DNA of 46,152 bases from NCBI GenBank assembly GCA_009602735.1, contig WELA01013852.1, positions 54,639-100,790 of the forward strand, in the 5' to 3' direction. The stretch is from Mesotaenium endlicherianum (Eukaryota; Streptophyta; Zygnematophyceae; Zygnematales; Mesotaeniaceae). The translations under genes were made by a program, and so were the position numbers. This document shows positions 12,297 to 18,720 of this stretch, one piece after another. Within the stretch, counting starts at the first letter, position 1. Each line of letters begins with the position of its first letter. Below the pieces are notes generated by a model. The model saw only the letters and a program-made list of their open reading frames with translations, made no database searches and was not told the origin of the DNA.

Positions 12297-15200
12297 GCAG
12301 AGGAAGGGGAGGAGGCTCAGCTGACTCAAGAACTCAATTGAAATCACCACTAGGCTCTTTTGCTTTTCTGCATCAAGAGAAGTCACTGGCATCCACCAGC
12401 CAATACTCAGCAGGCAGCAACCAATGAGCGACACCCGACAGACAACACTGAACAGAGCCAAGGAAATGGGGCGGCTGTGGGCAGCCCCAGATAATGCTGG
12501 AGGCCAACAAGGGTCCCCCGGGGGGGGGNNNNNNNNNNNNNNNNNNNNNNNNNNNNNNNNNNNNNNNNNNNNNNNNNNNNNNNNNNNNNNNNNNNNNNNN
12601 NNNNNNNNNNNNNNNNNNNNNNNNNNNNNNNNNNNNNNNNNNNNNNNNNNNNNNNNNNNNNNNNNNNNNNNNNNNNNNNNNNNNNNNNNNNNNNNNNNNN
12701 NNNNNNNNNNNNNNNNNNNNNNNNNNNNNNNNNNNNNNNNNNNNNNNNNNNNNNNNNNNNNNNNNNNNNNNNNNNNNNNNNNNNNNNNNNNNNNNNNNNN
12801 NNNNNNNNNNNNNNNNNNNNNNNNNNNNNNNNNNNNNNNNNNNNNNNNNNNNNNNNNNNNNNNNNNNNNNNNNNNNNNNNNNNNNNNNNNNNNNNNNNNN
12901 NNNNNNNNNNNNNNNNNNNNNNNNNNNNNNNNNNNNNNNNNNNNNNNNNNNNNNNNNNNNNNNNNNNNNNNNNNNNNNNNNNNNNNNNNNNNNNNNNNNN
13001 NNNNNNNNNNNNNNNNNNNNNNNNNNNNNNNNNNNNNNNNNNNNNNNNNNNNNNNNNNNNNNNNNNNNNNNNNNNNNNNNNNNNNNNNNNNNNNNNNNNN
13101 NNNNNNNNNNNNNNNNNNNNNNNNNNNNNNNNNNNNNNNNNNNNNNNNNNNNNNNNNNNNNNNNNNNNNNNNNNNNNNNNNNNNNNNNNNNNNNNNNNNN
13201 NNNNNNNNNNNNNNNNNNNNNNNNNNNNNNNNNNNNNNNNNNNNNNNNNNNNNNNNNNNNNNNNNNNNNNNNNNNNNNNNNGAGAGGGGCTGGGGGGCAG
13301 CGGGGGGGGAGTGGGGGAACACCTGGCGGCACACTTCGAGGTGCGACTCGTTGCGGGGCTTGCAGCTGTCCCACGACTGCAGGACAAGTGTCTCGTTGAG
13401 GAACTTGTTGCCGCCCGCGCTTGCGTCCAGGCTCTTCACCATGTCAATCTGGCCCTCCACCTGGCGCCCCGGGGGAGCAGCAAGAGCAGCAGGATGGCGG
13501 GAAGGCGAGAGAGCAAGGAAGAATCAGTTTCAGCCCTCGTGCGCACCATAAGGAGCATAGAGGCGGCAGGGAAGGGCAGGGGGGGTGGAGAGGCAGGCGG
13601 TGGCGGGCGGTCGCATCAGGCTGGCAGAAGAGAGAACCCATCTCATGAGATCGTGACAAATGGCGTGACGTGGCTTGATGCTTGGCTTTGTCTGTGAGTC
13701 TGTAGCCGGCCACCTCAGCAAACATGCACCACGCCAGACAACCCCCGCACCTCCAACGCCGGCTCTAAGAAGCACATGTATACTTCCGTGTGCGACGAGT
13801 GCGCGCGCGCATGCCTGTGTCGTTCATGCACACACGTATCCAGCCTCAGGTTTTCTGGGCCGCAGGCGCAGTTCCACGCGCGCGCAGGAGCAGGGGCGCA
13901 GGCTTTCAAGGCTGGCAGACCAGAGAGCAGCCGAGAGAGAGAGAGAGACACAGAGAGGGAGAGGGAGGGGAAGAAGCGCAAAGCGCGTACGCACCCCCCC
14001 TCTGGGCGCAGTGATGACGACGTCCCAGCTGCCGTCCGGGACCAGAAACGCCTCGTCGAAGGAGTTCACGAGGGGGCCAGAGAACCCCTTGGGCTCCTCA
14101 TACCTGCGCACAAACCGCAGCAGTGGGGGAGCCTAGGGTTTACTCTCTAGCGATTACCTCGTACCTGCAAAAACCGCAGCCAGTGGGGGAGCCCAGCCCG
14201 GGGTTTACCCTCAGGACTCCGAGAACCTGAATACGTTCCAATTTGAGTGTGGGGGGCTTTGAGGAAGCGGGCTTGGATGACAGGGCGGGAGTGGGCGGGG
14301 GCGTGCCCGAGGGTGGCTAGCGCCCCAGCCAGGAGGCGTGGGAAGGGGGTGGGGGTGGAAGTGGAAGAGAGCGAAGGCAGCCAGGCTCGAAAAGAGTCTG
14401 CTGCGGAGCTGATGAGCATGCCCCGCAGGGAGGGAGCGAGCGAGCGAGGGAGGGAGGGAGGGAGAAAGGGGGGGCACGTCCGCGGCACAGATGTGCCAGA
14501 ATGCCAGGGCAGGGCATGAGAGTTTCCGCGTTCGGTGCTCAGTCTCGTAGCGGTAGCAGCTGAGGAAGTAAATCCACCAAAACCACCACCACCACCACCA
14601 CCACCAGCACCAGCACAGCAGCCCCAGCAGCAACAGCAGTAGTCCCAGCAGCAGGGAGGAGGAGAAGGAGGAAGAAAAAGGTAAGCAGGCAGAGTGCCAG
14701 GCACAACGAAGTGCTGAGAGAGGCGCTGATAGGTGATAGGGGGTTGGCGATGGGGCAGGAAGTGGGAGAGGGAGGGGGATGGAGGGAGGGGAGCAAATAG
14801 AGAGGCAGACCAGCAGAGGAAGGCGGGGCGGGTGAGGCAAAGGTTCCAGCTGGACGCCTGCTGGTNTGGGGGAGTGCCCTTTGGTACAGCTTGGTGCAGA
14901 GGTGCGTTTGTACGCGCGTATGTGAAAGGAAGGCACAGTACCCTCCGTACGTTCCACAACTTCTGCACACGAGCGCGCGGCGGCGGTTCTGGACAAGCAC
15001 GAGCGGATGCAAAAAAGAGGAAGCCGCCCCCGGCCAGCAACAGAGGAGGATGCGGATGCCAATCTGAAGCGTTGGAAACACTGGGAGGGAGATCGAAGGG
15101 GGAGCAGGAGGTGGAGGGAGAGGAAGAGGGGGAGAGGGGGGGATACTCACGTCGATGATGGTCTCGTTAATCCAATCGTAGATGGCCGCGGGGTCGCTAA

Positions 15201-15636
15201 ACGAAAACGGGTCCTGCCAGGGGGGCGCAGGGGGCGCCAGCAGGGGGGCACAATTGGACAGGTGTCAGCCCAGGGCACGCTCGCGCTGACACATGCTTCG
15301 GGGAGCATTGCCGTACAACCCAAAGAAAGGGCGACATTGTAAGGACATCCAAAGGCTGCGCGATAGCGAGGGCGCACGGTGGCGGCATATGGACATGCTG
15401 CTGCACACTTTTGCGGCGGCTGGTGGCACGACGGGTGGCTGCATCGTGTGCCGCCACAATGTGGCCTTGCCAACTTCCGCGGCTTCAAGCGAGGCGGCCG
15501 CTCATCGACCACGTGACAGGTGTCGGCAACTTGCCCGTCCAGCCTCAGCGTTGTGCGCACGCAGGCCCTCAGGTAGGGCGCATGGGGAGCTGAGCTGAGC
15601 TGAGCTGAGCTGAGCTGAGCTGAGCTCAAGGCAAGA

Positions 15637-15682
<46 letters not shown>

Positions 15683-17521
15683 CACAGGAGCATGACGCAA
15701 GTGGAAGGCACAAATTGACGCGGCGGCAGAAGCCGGAGCCCAAGGGAGAGTGTGATGGCAATGGGGGACTTTTTGACTGTAATAGGGGCTGGTGACCCCG
15801 GCAACCGCAGCAGGCCTGCGGGCGGGGGCCATCGGGAGTTGGTGACAGAGAAGGACAGATCCTTGAAACCGGGAGAATTCAGGGAGATGTTGCAACCATG
15901 CGTGTCGACGTTGTTCTACTGTTGTGCAGGAGCAAGGACGTCCTGGACGGTGCAGCCAGCATGCAGACAAGAGGCAGTGAACAGGAAGTTAACAAGCAGT
16001 CAACCGCGCCCCCGCGCCTGAGGTGTTAGTCAGTGTGGCACTGCAGAGGAGCAGAGGAAAGTGGGTACCGGCGGCAGAAGCTGGCGGTGGGCGCTCGCCA
16101 CCTGCACACACGTCGCAGGCAGGGGGTTGCCACTTGTCAGGCCCTGCTACGCACGGCTCCCCTGGCACAGGGGCACTCACAGGCACTTTCCAGACACAGG
16201 TTGGCAGGCAACACTGCCTGTCACACTCCGTCCCACCACATGCCCAGCCACAGTGCCCGGGGCTGGCAAGCAACGCCACCTGTCCTACACTGTCCCGGCA
16301 CGTATGTCCAGGCACAATCACAAGCGTGTCCGCAGCACAGGCAGCGTCACAGGCGCACGCGTACTTGAGCACAGGCACAGGCACAGGCGCTGGCATGGAG
16401 AAAGAGAGAGAGAGGGGGAAAGCCAGGCCAGATGGACGGAACGGCAGGAGCACTCCGCACCCAATGGAGCTCCGGTGCTCAGTTACGCCAGGCCCCAGGC
16501 CGACGCTGCGGCATTACCGGCGCGCTTCCCCTGACCTCGTCGACTGCAAGAAGGGACGAGAGAAATGGAAGATGTGCAGGCATAGATGCGGGGGAGGAGG
16601 GAGGGAGCGCGGACGTGCGTGCCTGGTAGGTCCGGAAGGCCTGCTGCTGCAGGTACAGCACGGCCATGTAGAGCGCGACAAACGCCACGAAGCCGCCCAG
16701 CGCCGCGTAGTTGCGCTTGCGCGCCTCCGACTCCCGCACCTGCATGCATCCGGGGCCGGGAATGCGCGCGAAAGTTGTGAGTGCGTGCACGGGTCACATG
16801 CATGCACGCGCTTCCGTGCCTCCTCCGACTCCTGCACCTGCGTGGGCGGGAGGCACCCACGGCATGCGCCTGTGTAGGTCACGAACGCGTGTGTGTATGT
16901 CATAAATGCTTGTGTATGTTATGACTGCGTGTGTATGCCATGACTGCATGTGTATGTTACGACTGCGTGTGTATGTCATGACAGAGGGCGTAGGTCAACA
17001 TCTGTTGGGGTCATGAAAGTGCGTATGTATGTATGTACTCACATGCATGTGCACTACACACTCATACTACGTGCACAGACGTCGTAAGGTCCATCAGGGC
17101 ATCAAGATAATGCCGGGTCTCCCATAGGAAATAGAGCAAGACATGGACCTGCTGTTTAAAAGAGGGGAAGGGTGGGGGTGGAAAGAGGGGGGCAAGGGGG
17201 ACTGAGATGGAGAGAGAGAGAGGAAGAATAGGAAGGGGGGAAAAGGGGGGGAAGGGGGGAAGGCGGAAAGGCTCTAGGGTGGAGTTGGGGAGTGTATGGC
17301 AGACATGACGAGGTCACCTTGTGCGTCAGCTTCAGGAGAATCTCGGTGTCCTCTCTGTGGCCGTCCTCGCGCAGCTGCTCTTCCGTGCGCTTCCCGCCAT
17401 TCGCATTCGCATCCGCGCCGTAGAGCACGTCCTCCAGCCCCTCCTCCTCCTCCTCCTCCTCCTCCTCCTGCCGCTCCGCCTCCTTCCTCCGCCGGTGTGC
17501 AAGCACAGCTGCTGCCGCCAT
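24..17521 (-). CDS. Polycystin-family cation channel with cupredoxin-like and LNR modules, copy 1 (multi-exon, 3' partial)
   Basis: A polycystin (PKD/TRPP) membrane cation channel is read from exon 1 at 17,521 down to base 24. It is recognised by the end of the TOP domain (ID-NGTRSLL-QLVTYN), by S2-S3 (ELREFYR, then YFDSAWNYVDL) and by the S3-S4 loop with PRYDVYASLDAEAHFW ending in MAINGI. In order the exons give: an acidic poly-Glu N-terminus; TM1; an ectodomain containing a cupredoxin-like fold (7454-5705) and a Notch-type LNR (4932-4756); the TOP-domain end; S2-S3; and the start of S4. S5, pore and S6 lie outside the window. Donor and acceptor phases agree at nearly every junction. Phase breaks between exons 3/4 and 19/20 coincide with assembly gaps at 14,866 and 1171. 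The family acts in ciliary or plasma membrane calcium signalling; that role is inferred here. A paralogous copy lies head to head at 43,769. Confidence 0.8.
662..846 (-). CDS. Polycystin copy 1, exon 20: S2-S3 helices
   Basis: This exon encodes DYVRAVLEALLLLVIVHQLV (S2), GELREFYRAMLAHGRVLAYF and DSAWNYVDLASLALLFICSI (S3). The acceptor is GTGCAG and the donor CTG|GTCCGC in phase 2, which joins exon 21 as a split Trp. Downstream frame stays open into the intron but is proline-rich and unlike the family. Confidence 0.85.
945..992. repeat. CAG/CTG/GTG trinucleotide microsatellite
   Basis: CAG repeats pass into about eight CTG units and then GTG units, in an intron of the channel gene. It reads as poly-Gln or poly-Leu in several frames, none of them supported as coding. 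Confidence 0.9.
1015..1081 (+). other. Isolated LRR-like exon fragment on the opposite strand
   Basis: Between acceptor CCTGCAG and donor GCAGC|GTGAGT the plus strand reads NLECLSLRDCTALPDNFLSW then VQ, a plant-type leucine-rich repeat unit of one-exon length. No neighbouring repeat is visible. It lies inside the channel gene's intron and next to the one-base gap at 1171, so it may be an assembly misjoin, a relic or chance. Confidence 0.3.
1171..1171. other. One-base N: probable collapsed gap
   Basis: The N sits in a C run inside the intron between exons 19 and 20. The polycystin segment expected there (TOP end to S2) is missing and the phases do not join, so more than one base is probably lost. 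Confidence 0.6.
1494..1549 (-). CDS. Polycystin copy 1, exon 19: end of TOP domain
   Basis: This exon encodes FFIDNGTRSLLVQLVTYN, the diagnostic polycystin string (ID-TR-----YN). The acceptor is GCGCAG and the donor ACG|GTCAGT, ending in phase 1. The following family segment (to S2) is not found; the gap at 1171 lies there. Confidence 0.85.
2151..2236 (-). CDS. Polycystin copy 1, exon 18: TOP domain
   Basis: This exon encodes GYPDGFSVIFDINLSHDQAA then ARLQYLEDG. It matches the family GY...L...L strand. The acceptor is CGGCAG and the donor CGG|GTGCGC, phase 0 to 2. Confidence 0.85.
2395..2465. repeat. G-rich minisatellite
   Basis: Units of the form GGGGCGAGGGGACGAGG and GGGGGCAAG repeat in the intron just after exon 17. 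On the coding strand this is a C-rich tract close to the donor. Confidence 0.8.
2474..2660 (-). CDS. Polycystin copy 1, exon 17
   Basis: One base plus 62 codons encode RFANIDDSCLSTSPSLAPYG and YTSNDIPIGFFPRKIK. The acceptor is TGTGCAG and the donor AAG|GTCAGA, ending in phase 0. It is the TOP-domain region just before the GYPDGFS exon. Confidence 0.8.
3426..3575. repeat. Imperfect tandem repeat, period about 105 bp
   Basis: The string ACAAGCAACCTGGGGG followed by a CAC/CAT-rich stretch and GCAAATT occurs twice (about 3430 and 3533). A weaker third copy (GAGCAACCTGG) lies near 3320. Confidence 0.6.
3601..3633. repeat. CATA/TA microsatellite
   Basis: CATACATACA runs into about nine TA units within the intron between exons 16 and 17. 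Confidence 0.85.
3872..4230. repeat. CA-rich microsatellite cluster
   Basis: Two blocks of alternating CA/CG (3872-3912 and 4120-4230, the latter ending in CAG units) flank otherwise unique intron sequence upstream of exon 16's donor. Confidence 0.8.
4256..4400 (-). CDS. Polycystin copy 1, exon 16
   Basis: This exon encodes ECCEPEAVGTDLLFSFVMSQ then FGYTPSQKQSSFLPDSGFLK and DRIYNFKN. The acceptor is AATTGCAG and the donor CAG|GTGAGT, phase 1 to 2. It is typical polycystin ectodomain after the LNR. Confidence 0.8.
4756..4932 (-). CDS. Polycystin copy 1, exon 15: Notch-type LNR module
   Basis: The exon encodes LAECSPGCPLWAVSNGQC then LEACNVEACDFDGGDC, with the LNR signature C-N-x3-C-x2-D-G-G-D-C that binds calcium in the family. 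The acceptor is TGCCAG. The donor is best read as GGAG|GCAAGC, a GC-AG intron; that choice alone gives the phase needed by exon 16 (Glu split across the junction). Confidence 0.8.
5101..5290. repeat. TG, GA and GT/CG microsatellite cluster
   Basis: About eight TG units (5101-5116), then a GA run (5127-5158), then GT passing into CG (5249-5285). Alternating purine-pyrimidine tracts of this kind can form Z-DNA. They lie in the intron between exons 14 and 15. Confidence 0.85.
5705..5857 (-). CDS. Polycystin copy 1, exon 14: cupredoxin-like C-terminal half
   Basis: This exon encodes FSYAWEFNMPGTYRYEDGQF then GSLMTGKVNVLP. It matches the last cupredoxin strands (F-PGTY-Y...MTGKV-V). The Cys and second His expected as type-1 copper ligands are absent and only the Met position remains, so copper binding is doubtful. 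The acceptor is GCGCAG and the donor ACG|GTGCAT, phase 1 to 1. Confidence 0.75.
6469..6469. other. One-base N: probable collapsed gap
   Basis: The N lies at the 3' edge of exon 13, where no donor site can be seen. Confidence 0.55.
6470..6561 (-). CDS. Polycystin copy 1, exon 13: cupredoxin-like middle (3' edge lost in gap)
   Basis: This exon encodes ELKLGKGPFADYKGVGSGKL then LLSRTVECAAD. The acceptor GAGCAG gives a phase-1 entry that matches exon 12. The donor is not visible because a one-base N (6469), probably a collapsed gap, sits at the exon end. Confidence 0.6.
6645..6726. repeat. Short-period tandem repeat CAAAGTGC
   Basis: Variants of CAAAGTGC and CAAAAGG repeat about eight times within an intron. 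No coding signal is seen. Confidence 0.6.
7347..7454 (-). CDS. Polycystin copy 1, exon 12: cupredoxin-like N-terminal half
   Basis: The exon encodes DISLSWHMGVDIETTVYAGS then TIEWVWDDDEPHSIR. The VYAGSTIEWVW...PHSIR pattern matches plastocyanin/cupredoxin beta strands ending at the first copper-ligand His. The acceptor is TTGCAG and the donor GCG|GTCAGC, phase 1 to 1. Confidence 0.75.
8190..8356 (-). CDS. Polycystin copy 1, exon 11
   Basis: This exon encodes LVFAQDEQDAFLNVLVSNIA then ATANLPAQLLWTISNRLHQS and DDVLVNREWPPSC. The acceptor is TGGCAG and the donor CGC|GTGCGT, phase 2 to 1. It joins exons 10 and 12 in frame. Confidence 0.75.
8690..8997 (-). CDS. Polycystin copy 1, exon 10
   Basis: This exon is 102 codons plus 2 bases, the longest in the gene: DAPPDSAPWLSLGPNDRERM onward, with a Cys-rich PCTCPAKYYKD stretch and CNYTDPATG, ending YIHQTKLG. 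The acceptor is GTCGCAG and the donor GGG|GTGCGC. It is ectodomain with no domain recognised. Confidence 0.75.
9352..9570. repeat. GTGCATG/GTGTG cryptic repeat
   Basis: A purine-pyrimidine alternating stretch dominated by GTGTG and GTGCATG lies in the intron between exons 9 and 10. Open frames through it are repeat artefacts. Confidence 0.7.
9651..9908 (-). CDS. Polycystin copy 1, exon 9: basic low-complexity segment
   Basis: This exon is 86 codons, phase 0 to 0, between AGCAG and donor CTG|GTAGGC. It is rich in Arg, Ser and Ala with no predicted fold and two Cys at most. It is supported only by frame and by agreement with exons 8 and 10. The acceptor could lie 3 nt upstream. Confidence 0.5.
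10940..10985 (-). repeat. Partial copy of exon 8's 3' end
   Basis: A stretch of about 34 identical bases (plus-strand GGTTTGCCGGTGAAGCCGGA onward) repeats the exon's last codons (SKDLSGFTGKPK) about 110 bp downstream in the gene's sense. The GT donor position is altered. Confidence 0.7.
11057..11151 (-). CDS. Polycystin copy 1, exon 8
   Basis: This exon has two leading bases and 31 codons (DPQYDGRSPFNGLQGLSW, TSKDLSGFTGKPK). The acceptor is GGCGCAG and the donor AAG|GTGAAC, phase 1 to 0. The W-TSKDLSG string resembles the polycystin TOP-domain W-Y-S-K-L-G motif. Partial copies of this exon flank it on both sides. Confidence 0.65.
11057..11260 (-). repeat. Exon 8 with duplicated 5' end upstream
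   Basis: The 25-nt junction around exon 8's acceptor (plus-strand CCGTCGTACTGCGGGTCGGC onward, near 11,131) recurs at about 11,231-11,256. The upstream copy breaks off after the first codons of the exon. Confidence 0.7.
11352..11381 (-). CDS. Polycystin copy 1, possible 30-nt micro-exon 7
   Basis: A 30-nt stretch lies between acceptor GTGCAG and donor AAG|GTCTGC. It keeps phase 1 to 1, so it can be included or skipped without changing frame. No independent evidence supports it beyond the splice-like ends. Confidence 0.3.
11525..11600. repeat. GC/GT dinucleotide microsatellite
   Basis: A GCGCGCGC start runs into more than 20 GT units, in the intron between exons 6 and 8. Confidence 0.9.
12173..12239 (-). 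CDS. Polycystin copy 1, exon 6
   Basis: This short exon, VACALNDTSSFLAVYKDFSH then CH, has acceptor CATGCCAG and donor ACC|GTAAGG. It goes from phase 0 to phase 1. It is in phase with exon 5, so no exon needs to be lost in the N gap, although one could be. Confidence 0.65.
12260..12293. repeat. GA microsatellite
   Basis: About 17 GA units lie just upstream (in the gene's sense) of exon 6's acceptor, so the transcript reads a CU-rich tract there. Confidence 0.9.
12529..13281. other. Assembly gap of 753 N
   Basis: The gap is flanked by a G run on the left and G-rich sequence on the right. It lies in the intron between channel exons 5 and 6. Long open frames that cross it consist only of unknown residues. 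Confidence 0.99.
13323..13460 (-). CDS. Polycystin copy 1, exon 5
   Basis: This exon is 46 codons, phase 0 to 0 (VEGQIDMVKSLDASAGGNKF ... LEVCRQ). The acceptor is GCGCCAG and the donor CAG|GTGTTC. Two Cys and two N-glycosylation sequons (NET, NES) fit an extracellular segment. The next 750 bases downstream are an assembly gap. Confidence 0.7.
13995..14103 (-). CDS. Polycystin copy 1, exon 4
   Basis: This exon has 36 full codons (YEEPKGFSGPLVNSFDEAFL and VPDGSWDVVITAPRGG) plus one leading base. The acceptor is GCGCAG and the donor GGG|GTGCGT, ending in phase 0. It is ectodomain sequence with no domain recognised. Confidence 0.65.
14866..14866. other. One-base N: probable collapsed gap
   Basis: The N lies between exons 3 and 4, whose phases (0 then 2) cannot join directly, so at least one exon is missing here. 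Confidence 0.55.
15151..15213 (-). CDS. Polycystin copy 1, exon 3: ectodomain start
   Basis: This exon is 21 codons (FSFSDPAAIYDWINETIID core). The acceptor is CTGGCAG and the donor GAC|GTGAGT, phase 0 to 0. The paralogue carries the same exon at 46,068-46,130 with 7 differences in 63 bases, 5 of them silent, which supports real coding. The next placed exon needs phase 2, so one exon is missing between them, near the gap at 14,866. Confidence 0.8.
15586..15690. repeat. GAGCT pentamer and GACAGGA heptamer arrays
   Basis: About eight units of GAGCT (15,586-15,626) are followed within 15 bp by about seven units of GACAGGA (15,639-15,690). They lie in intron 2 of copy 1 and are absent from the matching region of copy 2. 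Confidence 0.9.
16623..16739 (-). CDS. Polycystin copy 1, exon 2: first transmembrane helix
   Basis: This exon is 39 codons, VRESEARKRNYAALGG followed by a hydrophobic helix (FVAFVALYMAVLYL) and QQQAFRTYQ. The acceptor is GCATGCAG. The end shown assumes a GC donor (CAG|GCACGC); no GT fits in phase immediately there. This is TM1 preceding the ectodomain. A partial copy of the exon's 5' end lies about 100 bp upstream. Confidence 0.75.
16886..16985. repeat. About 20-bp minisatellite in intron 1, copy 1
   Basis: Five units of the type TGTGTATGTCATGACTGCG lie upstream of exon 2. The same array is present in inverted orientation at 44,300-44,400. Confidence 0.8.
17318..17521 (-). CDS. Polycystin copy 1, exon 1: start codon and acidic N-terminus
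   Basis: This exon is 68 codons from ATG, MAAAAVLAHRR then nine consecutive Glu, ending LLKLTHK. The donor is AAG|GTGACC in phase 0. The start is chosen because the same ATG and frame are kept in the paralogue at 43,769. The segment is cytosolic in the family. The first 11 codons differ from the paralogue at many sites, and the rest matches it. Confidence 0.8.
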
Positions 17522-17723
17522 GGTTGTTCTCTCTCAAGCCGTTTGCCCTGCAGCTAGCTTGAGCAATTGCTTCACGAGCCCAAGCAGTTGCTGTGCTCTC
17601 TGTACAGTCGCCTGCCCCTGCTTAGGGTGCCTTCTGTCGCCTGGTGTCGACTATGTCTCCTTCTTCTTCCTCTTTCACCTCTCCTGACTCTTCTCCTGAG
17701 GTCACGATGCTCAATATCTGGGC
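17522..17723 (-). promoter_or_regulatory. 5' leader/promoter-proximal region, copy 1
   Basis: Sequence before the ATG is clearly related to the region before copy 2's ATG (shared GACAGAAGGCACC, GCTGCAGGGCAAA and GGAGAGGTGAA strings). No TATA box is evident. The start of transcription cannot be placed. Confidence 0.4.
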
Positions 17724-18394
17724 CCTCCCGTCTCCGTCTCCTCCAGTGTCTCAGGATCCGTGCAGAGAGTCCACACCAGTGTGGTCAGCACAAGCTGCAC
17801 AAGCTGAAGGTACCCACTTTCCCCCGTTATTAGCCCATCCACAGACGCTGCACTATCCATTGAGGGAGGCATTTCCATCCTGATATTGCTGCAGATGCGG
17901 GGATTGTGTTGGGAAGTTAACCTTGGTCGTCACGTTACAACAATTCTAGTACAGCTGTTTGAGTATATGGAGTTGTATGTTTGAGGCTGAGTAACTGTTT
18001 CCAGCGAGTGCATTTGCACATAGTTCGATTGTCGTTTCAATAGCCTCAATATTCTTTCAATGACAATCTCCCTCTGTTTGTACATGAAGAGAATGAGATG
18101 GGAGTTGTTATGACAGGTTGCTTTAAGTTTGAGCCCAACCAACATGGGTAAGGCAGACTAAGAGAAGGAACATACTACACAAGAAACGCAAGCTTGGATA
18201 ATTATAAGATGCAGACTCGCATATTTCGCACCATTAGAGACGGGAAAATGGCGAAGCATTTCGGAAGCACAGAACCCCGACGTCTCCTCTCAATCAGTAA
18301 CATTCGACTATGTTTAATCATGTGATGCATTGGCCGGGTAGGAAGTCACCTTAAAATTGCTGTAGGAGAATGTCCGGCGAGCATGTAGTCTACC
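17724..18394. other. Intergenic, no feature seen
   Basis: Composition falls towards AT-rich. I see no coding signal, repeat or clear match to the mirrored interval near 42.7-43.5 kb. Confidence 0.5.
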
Positions 18395-18720
18395 TTCCAG
18401 CAGCCGAAAGACATTAGAACAGATTACCTTCAGCCTCATCACGTCATCAACTGCTTCCAAAAGCTGCAGATCATGGCGTGCCCGGACATGTCCCTCTCCG
18501 CGAGAGACAAGTCCGGGGCCCTCCGGGCGGATGCTGTAGAGACCATGAAGGTGCATCAGGGACAATGCTGATCAGGGGTGATATCAAGCTCACAGCCTGC
18601 CTTAGAGAATGCCTCAGAGAAAGCCCACGCTGCGTGGCCACACTGCGCCAGTTGACGCCTATTGCCCTTCCTAGGAAGAGCTCTGCACAAGTCAACAACT
18701 CGTCGGTACCATTGACTGGT
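18395..18720 (+). other. Upstream inverted-repeat block with possible coding remnant (left arm)
   Basis: This matches, in reverse complement, 42,430-42,715. In one frame it reads FQKLQIMACPDMSLSARDK and onward to MKVHQG, and stops with TGA at 18,569. The mirrored copy keeps the same frame through a 12-nt length difference, which suggests former coding. I do not recognise the peptide. It would be transcribed divergently from the channel gene. Confidence 0.45.

Larger units (their letters stand above)
16030..17720 (-). repeat. Inverted repeat arm, left (partner 43,497-45,285)
   Basis: Reverse complement of the right arm. Near identity runs from 16,258 to 17,488; clear but lower similarity with indels is seen on both sides. 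Confidence 0.9.

Noticed and set aside
11790..13460. Very long open frames spanning the N gap on both strands
   Set aside because: Most of their length is unknown residues. Only exon 5 at the right edge and exon 6 inside are supported.
15639..15690. CRISPR-like array
   Set aside because: It is a simple heptamer tandem repeat without spacers in a eukaryotic intron.
15989..16453. Cys-rich open frame in intron 2 (also at 44,837-45,319 in copy 2)
   Set aside because: Indels between the copies are not multiples of three and shift the frame, so it is not under coding constraint.
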